From BOG-1184 sp049514575 (GTDB lineage Bacteria; Fibrobacterota; Chitinivibrionia; Chitinivibrionales; Chitinispirillaceae), in contig JBEKUX010000002.1 in assembly GCA_049514575.1 (NCBI GenBank), positions 50,713 to 114,712 on the forward strand: DNA of 64,000 nt. The letters run 5' to 3'. The notes below the pieces were generated by a model. The model searched no databases, was not told the DNA's origin, and worked only from the letters and a program-made list of their open reading frames with translations. Within the stretch, counting starts at the first letter, position 1. The number at the start of each line of letters is the position of its first letter. The position numbers and the translations under genes were made by a program. Positions 50,211-57,794 of this stretch are shown piece after piece.

Positions 50211-50903
50211 TCACGCTTCTTCCCTGAACCGGTACCCGACGCCGCGCACGGTTTCGATACACTCGCCGGCACTCCCGAGTTTTTTGCGCAGACCGGTGAT
50301 GAGCACATCGACCGAACGGTCAGTCACCGGATAGTTCTCGCCCCGCACGCCTTCGACGATCTGGTAGCGGGTAGAGACCCAGCCCGGCTGGCTTGCAAGA
50401 AAATAGAGCACCCTGAATTCCATGTTCGTAAGATCGACACTCTTTCCTTTTACCAGCACTTCGCGCCTTCCCGGATGGATCGTCAGACCGTGCGCTTCGA
50501 GCGGCGCCTGTGTTTCCGTATCGCTCTTGCGGCGGCGGCGCTGCAAAGCCTTGACGCGCGCAACGAGCACGCGTGGGCTGAACGGCTTTACCATATAATC
50601 GTCGGCCCCGAGCTCGAGCCCTGCCACGATATCTGACTCCTCGCCTTTCGCAGTCACCATCATGATGGGAAGATGGGCTGTCGAAGGGTGTTTGCGGATG
50701 CTCCGGCACACTTCGAGCCCGTCAATGTCAGGCAGCATGAGGTCGAGAAGCACAAGGCCGTACTCTTCGGTCCGCACTTTGCGCAGCGCCTCTTCGCCCG
50801 AAGCAACGCACGTCACACGGAACCCCTCTTTCCTGAGATGATAGGAGATGAGCTCCTGGATCGTCTCTTCGTCTTCAACAACAAGTATCTGTATAGAACC
50901 CAT
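50211..50903 (-). CDS. phoB: phosphate-regulon response regulator PhoB
   Basis: A 230-residue OmpR-class regulator. The receiver domain has Asp54 (LVLLDLMLPDIDG), acidic pocket VVEDEE, Thr/Lys switch MMVTAKG and VKPFSP; the C-terminal winged helix includes FRVLYFLASQPGWVSTRYQI and DVLITGLRKKLG with RGVGYRF. It should bind the 11-bp-phased CTAACA half-sites found upstream of the porin, plcP-like, GT21 and second phoU genes. That assignment is inference from location and repeat period. Confidence 0.95.
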   Translation of the reverse strand: MGSIQILVVEDEETIQELISYHLRKEGFRVTCVASGEEALRKVRTEEYGLVLLDLMLPDIDGLEVCRSIRKHPSTAHLPIMMVTAKGEESDIVAGLELGADDYMVKPFSPRVLVARVKALQRRRRKSDTETQAPLEAHGLTIHPGRREVLVKGKSVDLTNMEFRVLYFLASQPGWVSTRYQIVEGVRGENYPVTDRSVDVLITGLRKKLGSAGECIETVRGVGYRFREEA

Positions 50904-50973
50904 GGTTTCCCTCCTGCCGGTTTAACAACAGAAAAATAGGTGTCGGAGCGACCTTACCCCAACTCCCCCCTAA

Positions 50974-51003
50974 CCCCCAGCGGGGGCACGCTCCCTTCGG
51001 GAG
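50974..51003. terminator. two GC hairpins between pstA and phoB
   Basis: CCCCC...GGGGG (50974-50986) and CTCCC-TTCG-GGAG (50991-51003) lie in the pstA-phoB gap on the minus-strand transcript. There is no T run. They may attenuate read-through from pstCA into phoBR or stabilise mRNA ends. Confidence 0.45.
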
Positions 51004-51017
51004 ACGGAGGGGAAAAG

Positions 51018-51935
51018 TCATCGTACCGCCTTCTTTCTCATCCTATACCGCAGGAATACGGCCGAAAAGTTAAGCGCAAACGTCAATGCCAGCAGCACGA
51101 GCGTGGTCGCATACTGGATGCCCCGCGTCGCGTCCACGTCCGGCGATTGCGTCGACATTATATAGACATGGTACCCGAGTTCCATGAACTGGTCCGAAAG
51201 CGCGTGGGGCGGGTGCGGCAGAAAATAGGCGGCCCCGGTGAAAAGAATGGGCGCCACTTCGCCGGCGCCACGGCTCACGGCAAGAATGCCGCCGGTCAGG
51301 ATGCCGGTGAACGAATTGGGCAGCACGATGCGCATGATAGTTTCCCATTTGGTGGCCCCGAGCGCCAGGCTTCCCTCGCGCAGGTCGCGCGGCACCGCTT
51401 TTATGGCCTCTTCAACCGAAACAATGACAACCGGCAGTGTTAACAGGGCCATGGTAAGGCTGGCCCAGAGAATGCTGGGCTTGCCCCATACCAGCGCGCC
51501 CGAAGGCAGAAAGGTCCGGTCGATGGTGGTGCCCACGAACTGGATGAAAAAACCGAGGCCGAACAGCCCGAACACGATCGACGGGATGCCGGCAAGAGTG
51601 TTGACCGCAAACCGGATGGTCCGCGCAAACACGGAACCTTTTCTTGTATATTCGGAAAGGTAGATCGCCGTGACAGTGCCGATCGGCACGCCGACGATTG
51701 ACATGATAACAACGAGCAGAAAGGTGCCGATGATCGCCGGAAAGATGCCGCCTGCGGTCATTCCCTGCTCAGGCGCGGCAGTAAGGAATTTCCACGAGAT
51801 GCCCGGCAGGCCGCCGATGATGATGTCGAGCATGACGAAAATCACGACACCGATAATGGCAAATGCGCACAGCCCGGTGAGGCCCGTAAAAGCAAATCCG
51901 GTGATTGATTTTCGGTTCAGCGCTTTCCGGTTCAT
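51018..51935 (-). CDS. pstA: phosphate ABC transporter permease PstA
   Basis: A 305-residue membrane protein with six helices and the ABC permease loop (ALGATKWETIMRIVLPNSFT, EAA motif). FAVNTLAGIPSIVFGLFGLG is typical of PstA. It pairs with PstC, whose stop overlaps its start by 4 bases. Phosphate is delivered by PstS and the ATPase is PstB. An opening of the protein is cytoplasmic with positive residues. Confidence 0.96.
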   Translation of the reverse strand: MNRKALNRKSITGFAFTGLTGLCAFAIIGVVIFVMLDIIIGGLPGISWKFLTAAPEQGMTAGGIFPAIIGTFLLVVIMSIVGVPIGTVTAIYLSEYTRKGSVFARTIRFAVNTLAGIPSIVFGLFGLGFFIQFVGTTIDRTFLPSGALVWGKPSILWASLTMALLTLPVVIVSVEEAIKAVPRDLREGSLALGATKWETIMRIVLPNSFTGILTGGILAVSRGAGEVAPILFTGAAYFLPHPPHALSDQFMELGYHVYIMSTQSPDVDATRGIQYATTLVLLALTFALNFSAVFLRYRMRKKAVR

Positions 51936-52903
51936 CGCGTTTTACCTCCGAAACGGCTCAGGAGAAAACGCCTGACCACAAACTCTGCGAACATATTAAG
52001 GCTGAATGAAAAGACAAACAGACAGATCCCGATAAAGAAAAGGATGTTATAGTGCGCGTCGCCGAACACCACTTCAGCCATTTCCGCGCCGATGGTCGCG
52101 CTCATGGTGCGCACCGAAGCGAAAATGTCAGGCGACAGCAGGGCAGCATTGCCGGTTGCCATGAGCACGATCATGGTCTCGCCGAACGCGCGGCCGATGC
52201 CGAGGAGTATCGCGGCGAAAACACCGGGGGTGGCGGCAGGGAGCAGCACGAATGCCGCAGTCTCCCATTTGGTGGCGCCAAGCGCGTAACTCGCCTCTCT
52301 CATTGATTTCGGAAGCACGCTCAGGGAGTCTTCCGCAACAGTGAAAATAATGGGAATGACCGCAAGCGACAGGGCAACGCCGCCGGTAAAGGCGTTGAGC
52401 CGGTAGTCGAGACCGAACATTTTCTGGATGATGGTGGCAAGCACCGTGAGCGCAAAGAAACCGATGACCACCGAAGGGATCCCGGCCAGAATTTCGATGC
52501 ACGGTTTCATGAGCTCTTTTGCCCAGCGCGGCGCAAACACGGACGTATAAAGCGCGGCAAAGATCGCAATCGGACCCGCGATACCCACGGCAATGAGCGT
52601 TACTTTAAGGCTGCCGACAATGAGCGGAAGGATACCATAGGCAGGATTGTTCGAAACCGGCTGCCAGGAGAGCGAAAGTAACCGGGAAAGGCCGACCTTG
52701 CCGATGTCATCAGCCGCGCGGCCGAGCACAAGGGGCAGGGCTTCACGGAAAATAAAGACAAAGATAAGGATTATAAAGGCGAACGATACGAAAGCGACTG
52801 CAGCGACCGATCTTTCAATGAAAAATTCGTAAATCCTTGAACTGCGGCCGAAGATCGGCTGTTTCTGTAGAAGTGTTGCCTTTTGTCTGTTCGCGGTATT
52901 CAT
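51932..52903 (-). CDS. pstC: phosphate ABC transporter permease PstC
   Basis: A 323-residue membrane protein with six helices. ALGATKWETAAFVLLPAATP is the EAA loop and IEILAGIPSVVIGFFALTVL with NAFTGGVALSLAVIPIIFTV are PstC blocks. It overlaps pstA by 4 bases (ATGA). It is preceded by the second PiT gene and pstS on the same strand, so phosphate uptake genes of two types share a transcript. Confidence 0.96.
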   Translation of the reverse strand: MNTANRQKATLLQKQPIFGRSSRIYEFFIERSVAAVAFVSFAFIILIFVFIFREALPLVLGRAADDIGKVGLSRLLSLSWQPVSNNPAYGILPLIVGSLKVTLIAVGIAGPIAIFAALYTSVFAPRWAKELMKPCIEILAGIPSVVIGFFALTVLATIIQKMFGLDYRLNAFTGGVALSLAVIPIIFTVAEDSLSVLPKSMREASYALGATKWETAAFVLLPAATPGVFAAILLGIGRAFGETMIVLMATGNAALLSPDIFASVRTMSATIGAEMAEVVFGDAHYNILFFIGICLFVFSFSLNMFAEFVVRRFLLSRFGGKTR

Positions 52904-52987
52904 AATAATTTCAAAGGTTGCAACTTGTCCGAAATCCCCCAGCCTTCGGCTTCCCCCTTTATAAGGGGAACAACTTTGAGGGGGATA

Positions 52988-53980
52988 CTATATAAAAAGC
53001 GAAATAACCTTATAGCTGAGTCCTGCGCAGACTGCCGTGAGCGGAATGGTTAAAAACCATGCAAATAGGATTTTTCGCGCAGTCACCCAGCGGACCTTGC
53101 CTGCCTGCTCAACCGTTCCCACACCCATGATCGATCCGGCAATGACGTGCGTGGTGCTCACCGGAATGCCGAAATGCGCGGTGCCCAGAAGCACGAGTGC
53201 CGACGCGGTCTCGGCACAGAACCCTTCCTTTGCATGCAGTTTGGTAATCTTGGTGCCCATGGTTTTCACGATTCTCCACCCTCCGAGCATGGTGCCGAGC
53301 GCTATCGCGCTATAGCATGAGATGATGACCCAGTTCTGCAGATGAAACGTATGGGTGACGCCTCCGGTAAAGAGCGCCAGCGCAATGACCCCCATTGTTT
53401 TCTGCGCGTCATTGGTGCCATGACCGATACTGTACACAAATGAAGATACAAGCTGCATATACTTGAAAAATTTTATGGATTTTTGATAATTCGTCTTATG
53501 GAATATCCAGAAAACGATGACCGTGAAAACAATCGCTGCCAGCATCCCGATGAGCGGGGCCAGAAAAATAAACAGCACGATTTTCAGCACGCCTCCCCAG
53601 ATGACGACATGCGTTCCTGCCGCAGCCATGCCGCTGCCCACAAGTCCGCCGATCAGCGCGTGGCTCGACGACGTGGGAAGCCCGAAAAGCCAGGTAATGA
53701 TGTTCCAGACAATCGCGCCGAGGAGCGCGGCCAGGAGTACCCACAAGGTCACGTGGTCGATCTGGATTATTCCTTTTCCGACTGTTTTCGCGATCGCGGT
53801 GCCGAAAGTAAGGCAACCGACGAAATTGGCGAGCCCGGCCATGAGCACTGCCTGGCCCGGCGTCAGGGTTTTCGTGACAACAACAGTGGCGATGGAGTTT
53901 GCGGCGTCGTGAAAACCGTTGAGGAAATCAAACACAAGGGCGAGAACGATCACCATGACCATAAGGGCAAAAAGGCTCAT
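52988..53980 (-). CDS. pit: PiT-family inorganic phosphate permease 2
   Basis: A 330-residue paralogue of the permease at 44641-45642: FDFLNGFHDAANSIATVVVT, SSFVYSIGHGTNDAQKTMGV and GIPVSTTHVIAGSIMG match almost block for block. It lies between pstS and pstC without a DUF47 partner. A PiT gene inside a pst operon is unusual. Being downstream of the Pho box-driven porin and pstS, it may be phosphate-starvation induced, whereas copy 1 may serve phosphate-replete conditions. A short gap with CCCCCAGCC...GGCTTCCCCC lies between it and pstC. Confidence 0.94.
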   Translation of the reverse strand: MSLFALMVMVIVLALVFDFLNGFHDAANSIATVVVTKTLTPGQAVLMAGLANFVGCLTFGTAIAKTVGKGIIQIDHVTLWVLLAALLGAIVWNIITWLFGLPTSSSHALIGGLVGSGMAAAGTHVVIWGGVLKIVLFIFLAPLIGMLAAIVFTVIVFWIFHKTNYQKSIKFFKYMQLVSSFVYSIGHGTNDAQKTMGVIALALFTGGVTHTFHLQNWVIISCYSAIALGTMLGGWRIVKTMGTKITKLHAKEGFCAETASALVLLGTAHFGIPVSTTHVIAGSIMGVGTVEQAGKVRWVTARKILFAWFLTIPLTAVCAGLSYKVISLFI

Positions 53981-54092
53981 GTGCGCTTTATCCTTCTGTA
54001 AAATGTGGCCTTTTGACTTATTTATAATGGAACAACCGGCATCGCCGGTTGTTCCATCGCTTGGTCATAGCATGAATGATTGTTTACGGTTT

Positions 54093-54162
54093 GTAGAGAC
54101 GCACGGCCTAATGGCCTTATTTGGATAACAGTGTTATACAAAGAACGGCCGTGAGTCTCTAC
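54093..54162. repeat. 28-bp palindrome, copy 4, interrupted by ~40 bases
   Basis: The left part GTAGAGACGCACGGCC (54093-54108) and right part CGGCCGTGAGTCTCTAC (54146-54162, one mismatch) are the two halves of the palindrome, separated by a stretch containing the small palindrome ATAACAGTGTTAT. It lies 14 bases after the pstS stop on the pstS transcript, the same 3'-end location as the other copies. It looks like an intact copy that has received an insertion or grown by recombination. Confidence 0.85.
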
Positions 54163-54176
54163 AAATACATACCCCT

Positions 54177-55022
54177 TTACTTCACCGGGAAATACCCGAC
54201 CAGTGAAACGATCGCCTGGCCTTCGTCGGAAAGTACCCAGTCGATGAACTGCTTTACGTCGCCTGCCGGCGTGTTCCGGGTATACATATACAGATACCTC
54301 GAAATCGGATATTGCCCGGCTTTAATGGTTTCGATGGTCGGCGCATACGCCTCAGAAGAGGCGTCTTTGCGCACCTTGACGACTTTGATGCCCTTTGCAT
54401 AGGCTGCACCGCCGTACCCGATCCCGTTTTTATCCTTGGCAACCGCGTTTACCACTGCCGCGGTACCGGGGAGTGTCTGCGTGAGCGGAGAGTAATCATT
54501 GCCGGCCAGCACGTTGTCGCGGAAATAGACATAGGTGCCTGAACTGTTCTCGCGGCCATATAGTATGACCTTCGCATCCGAACCCCCGACATCTTTCCAG
54601 TTCGTGACTTCACCCCTGTAGAGCGCCTTGATCTGGGCCAGCGAAAGCTCGCTGACCAGATTACCGTCGTTGACATAGAGGGTAATGCCGTCGCGGGCCA
54701 CCGGAATCTCGACACCGAGGCTGTTGAACCGGCTTTTCAGATTGTTCCGCTCGCTGTTTTTCATGGGACGCGACGCGTTGCAGATGTCGGTCGTGCCGTT
54801 GATGAGCGCGGATATTCCCACGCCGGACCCGCCTCCGGTCACCTGGAGCGTCACGTCAGGGTTTTTCGCCATGTAATTTTCCGCCCAGCGCTGGGCCAGA
54901 ATGATCATGGTGTCTGAACCCTTGATCGTGATCGTTTTCGTGGCCGCCGCATACACTGCAATTGCGCCGACAAGAAGAACTGCGCTTAAAATTCCCAAAA
55001 CCGCCTTCTTTTCCGTTTTCAT
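54177..55022 (-). CDS. pstS: phosphate-binding periplasmic protein PstS
   Basis: A 281-residue substrate-binding protein. Signal peptide ~1-25 (AVLGILSAVLLVGAIAVYAA), then TITIKGSDTMIILAQRWAEN, TGGGSGVGISALINGTTDIC, LYGRENSSGTYVYFRDNVL and VSLVGYFPVK, all standard PstS phosphate-binding elements. The ATG at 55022 has AAGGAAGG upstream. Located between the porin and pit; no Pho box of its own is clear, so it probably shares the porin promoter. Confidence 0.96.
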   Translation of the reverse strand: MKTEKKAVLGILSAVLLVGAIAVYAAATKTITIKGSDTMIILAQRWAENYMAKNPDVTLQVTGGGSGVGISALINGTTDICNASRPMKNSERNNLKSRFNSLGVEIPVARDGITLYVNDGNLVSELSLAQIKALYRGEVTNWKDVGGSDAKVILYGRENSSGTYVYFRDNVLAGNDYSPLTQTLPGTAAVVNAVAKDKNGIGYGGAAYAKGIKVVKVRKDASSEAYAPTIETIKAGQYPISRYLYMYTRNTPAGDVKQFIDWVLSDEGQAIVSLVGYFPVK

Positions 55023-55094
55023 GCTGCCTTCCTTTCGTAATGTGTTTTGCAAATCATTTTACCTTATAAACAAGCAAACTCCGTTCCATTTTCA

Positions 55095-56600
55095 TTAGAA
55101 TTTATACTGCATTCGTAACGTAAAAACATTGTCCATCAAATCCGTACTATATTGAACCCCGTTGCTCGCTATACTCGGATCGGTCTTTTCATTATGAACC
55201 AGGTCCCAATAGGCCGTGAGTTTAACGTTCGCGCTCCAGAAATACGACCAGCCGATGCCGAGAGTTGAGAACTTGACATCAGCGGCGCTGAATCCCTTTG
55301 CCTTTTTAATGTCGGTACCGGAGACATCGGTATTGGGATCGTATATATCGTATTTCAGGATGAACTGGCTGTTCAGCGGGTCGAAGTTCTGGATCCATTC
55401 GGCATAGTAACCCATAAAATTACGTTCGTAAACAGGCAGGTTCGCGGTAACGCTCGTTGCATTCGAAGATTTGCTTGAGCTGGCTGACCCGGGCTGCTTT
55501 CCCTGGATATACTCACCACGCAACGTTAACCCGCCAATCACCGGGACGTTGCCGAAATAAAGCTGCAGATCAACGTCTGTATACTGACGAGTGAATGTTT
55601 TACCATAATCACCGCCGCTGGATTTCACCATGGAATCGTTGATCGTAGAATATGAAAATCCGCGGCTTGCCATAGGAAGTTTGGCGCCTGAGCCGACAGA
55701 GTCGGTATTGGTCACTGATCCGCTATACCCGGAAACACCGCCGTCTATTGAAAAATTGATATCATTAAAAGGCACACTGAAACCCAACCGCCCGATCACG
55801 TCAAGGTTGTTGTCGGTTTCATTTGCAATTCCGTTGCCCGTGAAAACGCCGATACGTCCGGTGAAATACTGGAGCAGTGCAGACGTTTTTTCTGAAGGGA
55901 GGATCTCAAGGTTGGCGCCGAGATCATAGTCGTCGGGAAGAAGTGTCTGTATCATCCTGGACTCTTCCGGCGATTCACGGCTTCCTGAGGAGAGGACCGG
56001 TTCAAATCCGATCGGCCGGTCGATGACGCCCGCCCTGATACCGATAGTTTTTATCCACGGATCCTTTAATCCTGCCCATGCTTCTTTGATACCGACGCTG
56101 GACGGCGTGCAATCCAACTGAACTGCTGCCTGCTCAACACCATTGTCGTACACGATCTTTACGCGACCACGCCTTACCTGAAACATACCGCCGACGTTCG
56201 AGGGTAATGTACCGCCGGCAAAATCACCGACATTATACTTATATTTGCCGGTGGAATCCTTTGCCGCGCTCGGAGTAAGCGCCGATTTATACTGGGCCTG
56301 TACATATCCGGAAATCTTGATCTTGCTAAGACCGGCCACCGTTGATTTGGTTTCAGCATAGGATTCATCCAGACCGTCAACCTTGCCTTTCAGATCGGCA
56401 AGCTGTTCGTCCGAACTTTTGGCTTCAGGCGCTGGTGCCACCTGCTTTACCTGCGCAGGCGCCTGTTCCTGCTTGACCTGGACCGTCTGAGCCGCCGGTG
56501 CGGCCGGCGCTGCACTTGAATCAATCAGCGGTTCCTGGGCATAAACCATGGAACCGATTCCCACTGCTACTGCAAGACCTGCTGAAATGTAACGAAACAT
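55095..56600 (-). CDS. phosphate-selective porin (OprO/OprP family)
   Basis: A 501-residue outer-membrane protein. Signal peptide ~1-21; an Ala/Gln/Pro-rich stretch and a short coiled coil (~60-95, DEQLADLKGKVDGLDESYAE) anchor to peptidoglycan or trimerise; from ~95 on a beta barrel with FQVRRGRVKIVYDNGVEQAA, AGVIDRPIGFEPVLSSGSRE and NNLDVIGRLGFSVPFN, matching porin O/P; it ends in RMQYKF with a terminal Phe. It heads the phosphate operon and has a strong set of Pho-box-like repeats upstream plus AAAAGGAGG before the ATG. Phosphate uptake across the outer membrane is the likely role. Confidence 0.92.
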   Translation of the reverse strand: MFRYISAGLAVAVGIGSMVYAQEPLIDSSAAPAAPAAQTVQVKQEQAPAQVKQVAPAPEAKSSDEQLADLKGKVDGLDESYAETKSTVAGLSKIKISGYVQAQYKSALTPSAAKDSTGKYKYNVGDFAGGTLPSNVGGMFQVRRGRVKIVYDNGVEQAAVQLDCTPSSVGIKEAWAGLKDPWIKTIGIRAGVIDRPIGFEPVLSSGSRESPEESRMIQTLLPDDYDLGANLEILPSEKTSALLQYFTGRIGVFTGNGIANETDNNLDVIGRLGFSVPFNDINFSIDGGVSGYSGSVTNTDSVGSGAKLPMASRGFSYSTINDSMVKSSGGDYGKTFTRQYTDVDLQLYFGNVPVIGGLTLRGEYIQGKQPGSASSSKSSNATSVTANLPVYERNFMGYYAEWIQNFDPLNSQFILKYDIYDPNTDVSGTDIKKAKGFSAADVKFSTLGIGWSYFWSANVKLTAYWDLVHNEKTDPSIASNGVQYSTDLMDNVFTLRMQYKF

Positions 56601-56616
56601 GCGTCCTCCTTTTAAG

Positions 56617-56670
56617 AAATTAGTGCTGGAATGTTATTTGATTGTTTGCGAATTGTTAGGATTGTGTTAG
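56617..56670 (-). promoter_or_regulatory. Pho-box array and -10 of the porin/pst operon
   Basis: On the minus strand, four half-sites with exact 11-bp period lie at 56670-56631: CTAACAC, CTAACAA, CAAACAA, ATAACAT, each separated by 4 bases. Eight bases on is TAATTT (56622-56617), a fair -10. The ATG at 56600 follows an AAAAGGAGG. Period and orientation fit PhoB boxes; the hexamer resembles the Bacillus PhoP TTAACA. Confidence 0.85.
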
Positions 56671-56759
56671 GATTTCACTTCCTCCTCCTTTCTGAAATCC
56701 TCATATGCAAAGGCATGGTGAATAGAACAGCTCGCCTGGTTATCGAATTTGTTGCCTGA

Positions 56760-56791
56760 AATATCGTATCGCCCTGTTAGCTTATTGTTAG
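56760..56791 (-). promoter_or_regulatory. second, upstream Pho box with -10 (transcript unknown)
   Basis: Half-sites CTAACAA (56791-56785) and CTAACAG (56780-56774), 11-bp period, followed 8 bases later by GATATT (56765-56760). It would start a transcript ~150 bases before the porin ATG. In between is a 13-codon frame (MPLHMRISERRRK) ending in a ribosome-site-like tract, or a leader/sRNA. The gap 56601-56881 otherwise holds nothing coding. Confidence 0.65.
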
Positions 56792-56881
56792 CGCAAAGTC
56801 ATATTTATATGAGCGCGGTTACGCCCAAGGAGCCATGACGCTGGCTGCCTGACCATAAAAAATGGGGTTAGAAATGTCGGT

Positions 56882-57682
56882 CTATGCCGTAACCAGAACG
56901 CCGTTGTTGACGGCAGGACGGACTGAAACGACGGGTGAGCGGCGGGGACGCGGGGACGGCATGGCCGGCATGATCTTGACTTGAGGAGAATCGAAACGAA
57001 TGGTCGAGTGCTCAAGCGTTTCGGTATCCAGAACAATTCCCTGAAACCGGCCGAAGGAACAAGACCCGGAGTTAAAATACCGTTTATGGTCGTTCAGCCA
57101 ATAGGTGTTGTGGGTCTCGATTTTATGGGTGTGGCCGAGAATGACCACGTCGTATTTCCTCAGGAGCTTTACGGCATGGCGCAGGTATTTATACGAATTG
57201 TATTTCCCATGCCCCTTGAAACCCTCGTCGTGCGCCAGACAGCTGAAATACAGCGCGCGGGTAAACGGCAGCCGCACCAGAAACTTTAAAAATCTGTAAA
57301 ACAGGTTTCCGATAAAGCGTCCCACTGCCGTCCCATTGATGAAATCGCCCTGGTGGCCGTGTTCGATGTAAATCTTCTCTCCCCTGCTGTTGATCACCCC
57401 GTAATAGTCTTGGCCAAAGGGGAGCGCCTTGTCGTGATTTCCCCTGATAAATACTGCCTTGATTCCCTGCAGATAACCGACGAGGCTTTTAAAACGGGCA
57501 ACGATGTCTTTGTAATTGCTCTTGTAAAGATCGAATGTGTCACCGTTGAGTATCACCTTGTCAATCGAGTGGCGCTTTCTCACTTCCTCCATTTTATCAA
57601 TAAACCTGTCCTGGCTCCAGCCGAAGGTGCCCAGAGCGGCATTGTCGGCAATGTGAATGTCCGAGACAACGAATATTTTCAT
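56882..57682 (-). CDS. calcineurin-type metallophosphoesterase, PlcP/LpxH-like
   Basis: A 266-residue phosphoesterase. All metal motifs are present: SDIHIAD (Asp8, His10), NGDTFD (GD 47-48), RGNHD (81-84), EHGHQGD (109-113) and LGHTHK (GHTH 183-186). The helical cap (~120-170) and motif spacing suit the UDP-diacylglucosamine hydrolase/PlcP group. PlcP of rhizobia and marine bacteria degrades phosphatidylcholine-type lipids during phosphate starvation. Here the gene has its own Pho-box array and follows two glycolipid-type glycosyltransferase genes, so phospholipid turnover is a sound inference. The last ~35 residues (Pro/Arg/Ser-rich) are extra. LpxH-like or nucleotide phosphatase activity are alternatives. 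Confidence 0.82.
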   Translation of the reverse strand: MKIFVVSDIHIADNAALGTFGWSQDRFIDKMEEVRKRHSIDKVILNGDTFDLYKSNYKDIVARFKSLVGYLQGIKAVFIRGNHDKALPFGQDYYGVINSRGEKIYIEHGHQGDFINGTAVGRFIGNLFYRFLKFLVRLPFTRALYFSCLAHDEGFKGHGKYNSYKYLRHAVKLLRKYDVVILGHTHKIETHNTYWLNDHKRYFNSGSCSFGRFQGIVLDTETLEHSTIRFDSPQVKIMPAMPSPRPRRSPVVSVRPAVNNGVLVTA

Positions 57683-57705
57683 GGGGATATCCCCTTTCTA
57701 CGGTT

Positions 57706-57761
57706 AAAATATCCGTTTCGCGTGTTACAATAGTGTTAGGATGCGGATAGTTTTCGGATAG
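57706..57761 (-). promoter_or_regulatory. Pho-box array and -10 of the plcP-like gene
   Basis: On the minus strand, CTATCCG, CTATCCG, CTAACAC, GTAACAC at 57761-57722 with exact 11-bp period and 4-base spacers, then TATTTT (57711-57706) 10 bases on, or GATATT 8 bases on. The gene starts 24 bases further, after AAAGGGG. This is the clearest four-half-site array. Confidence 0.85.
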
Positions 57762-57794
57762 GACAAGCGGGAGAAAGAATCCCCCGGGGGTGTA

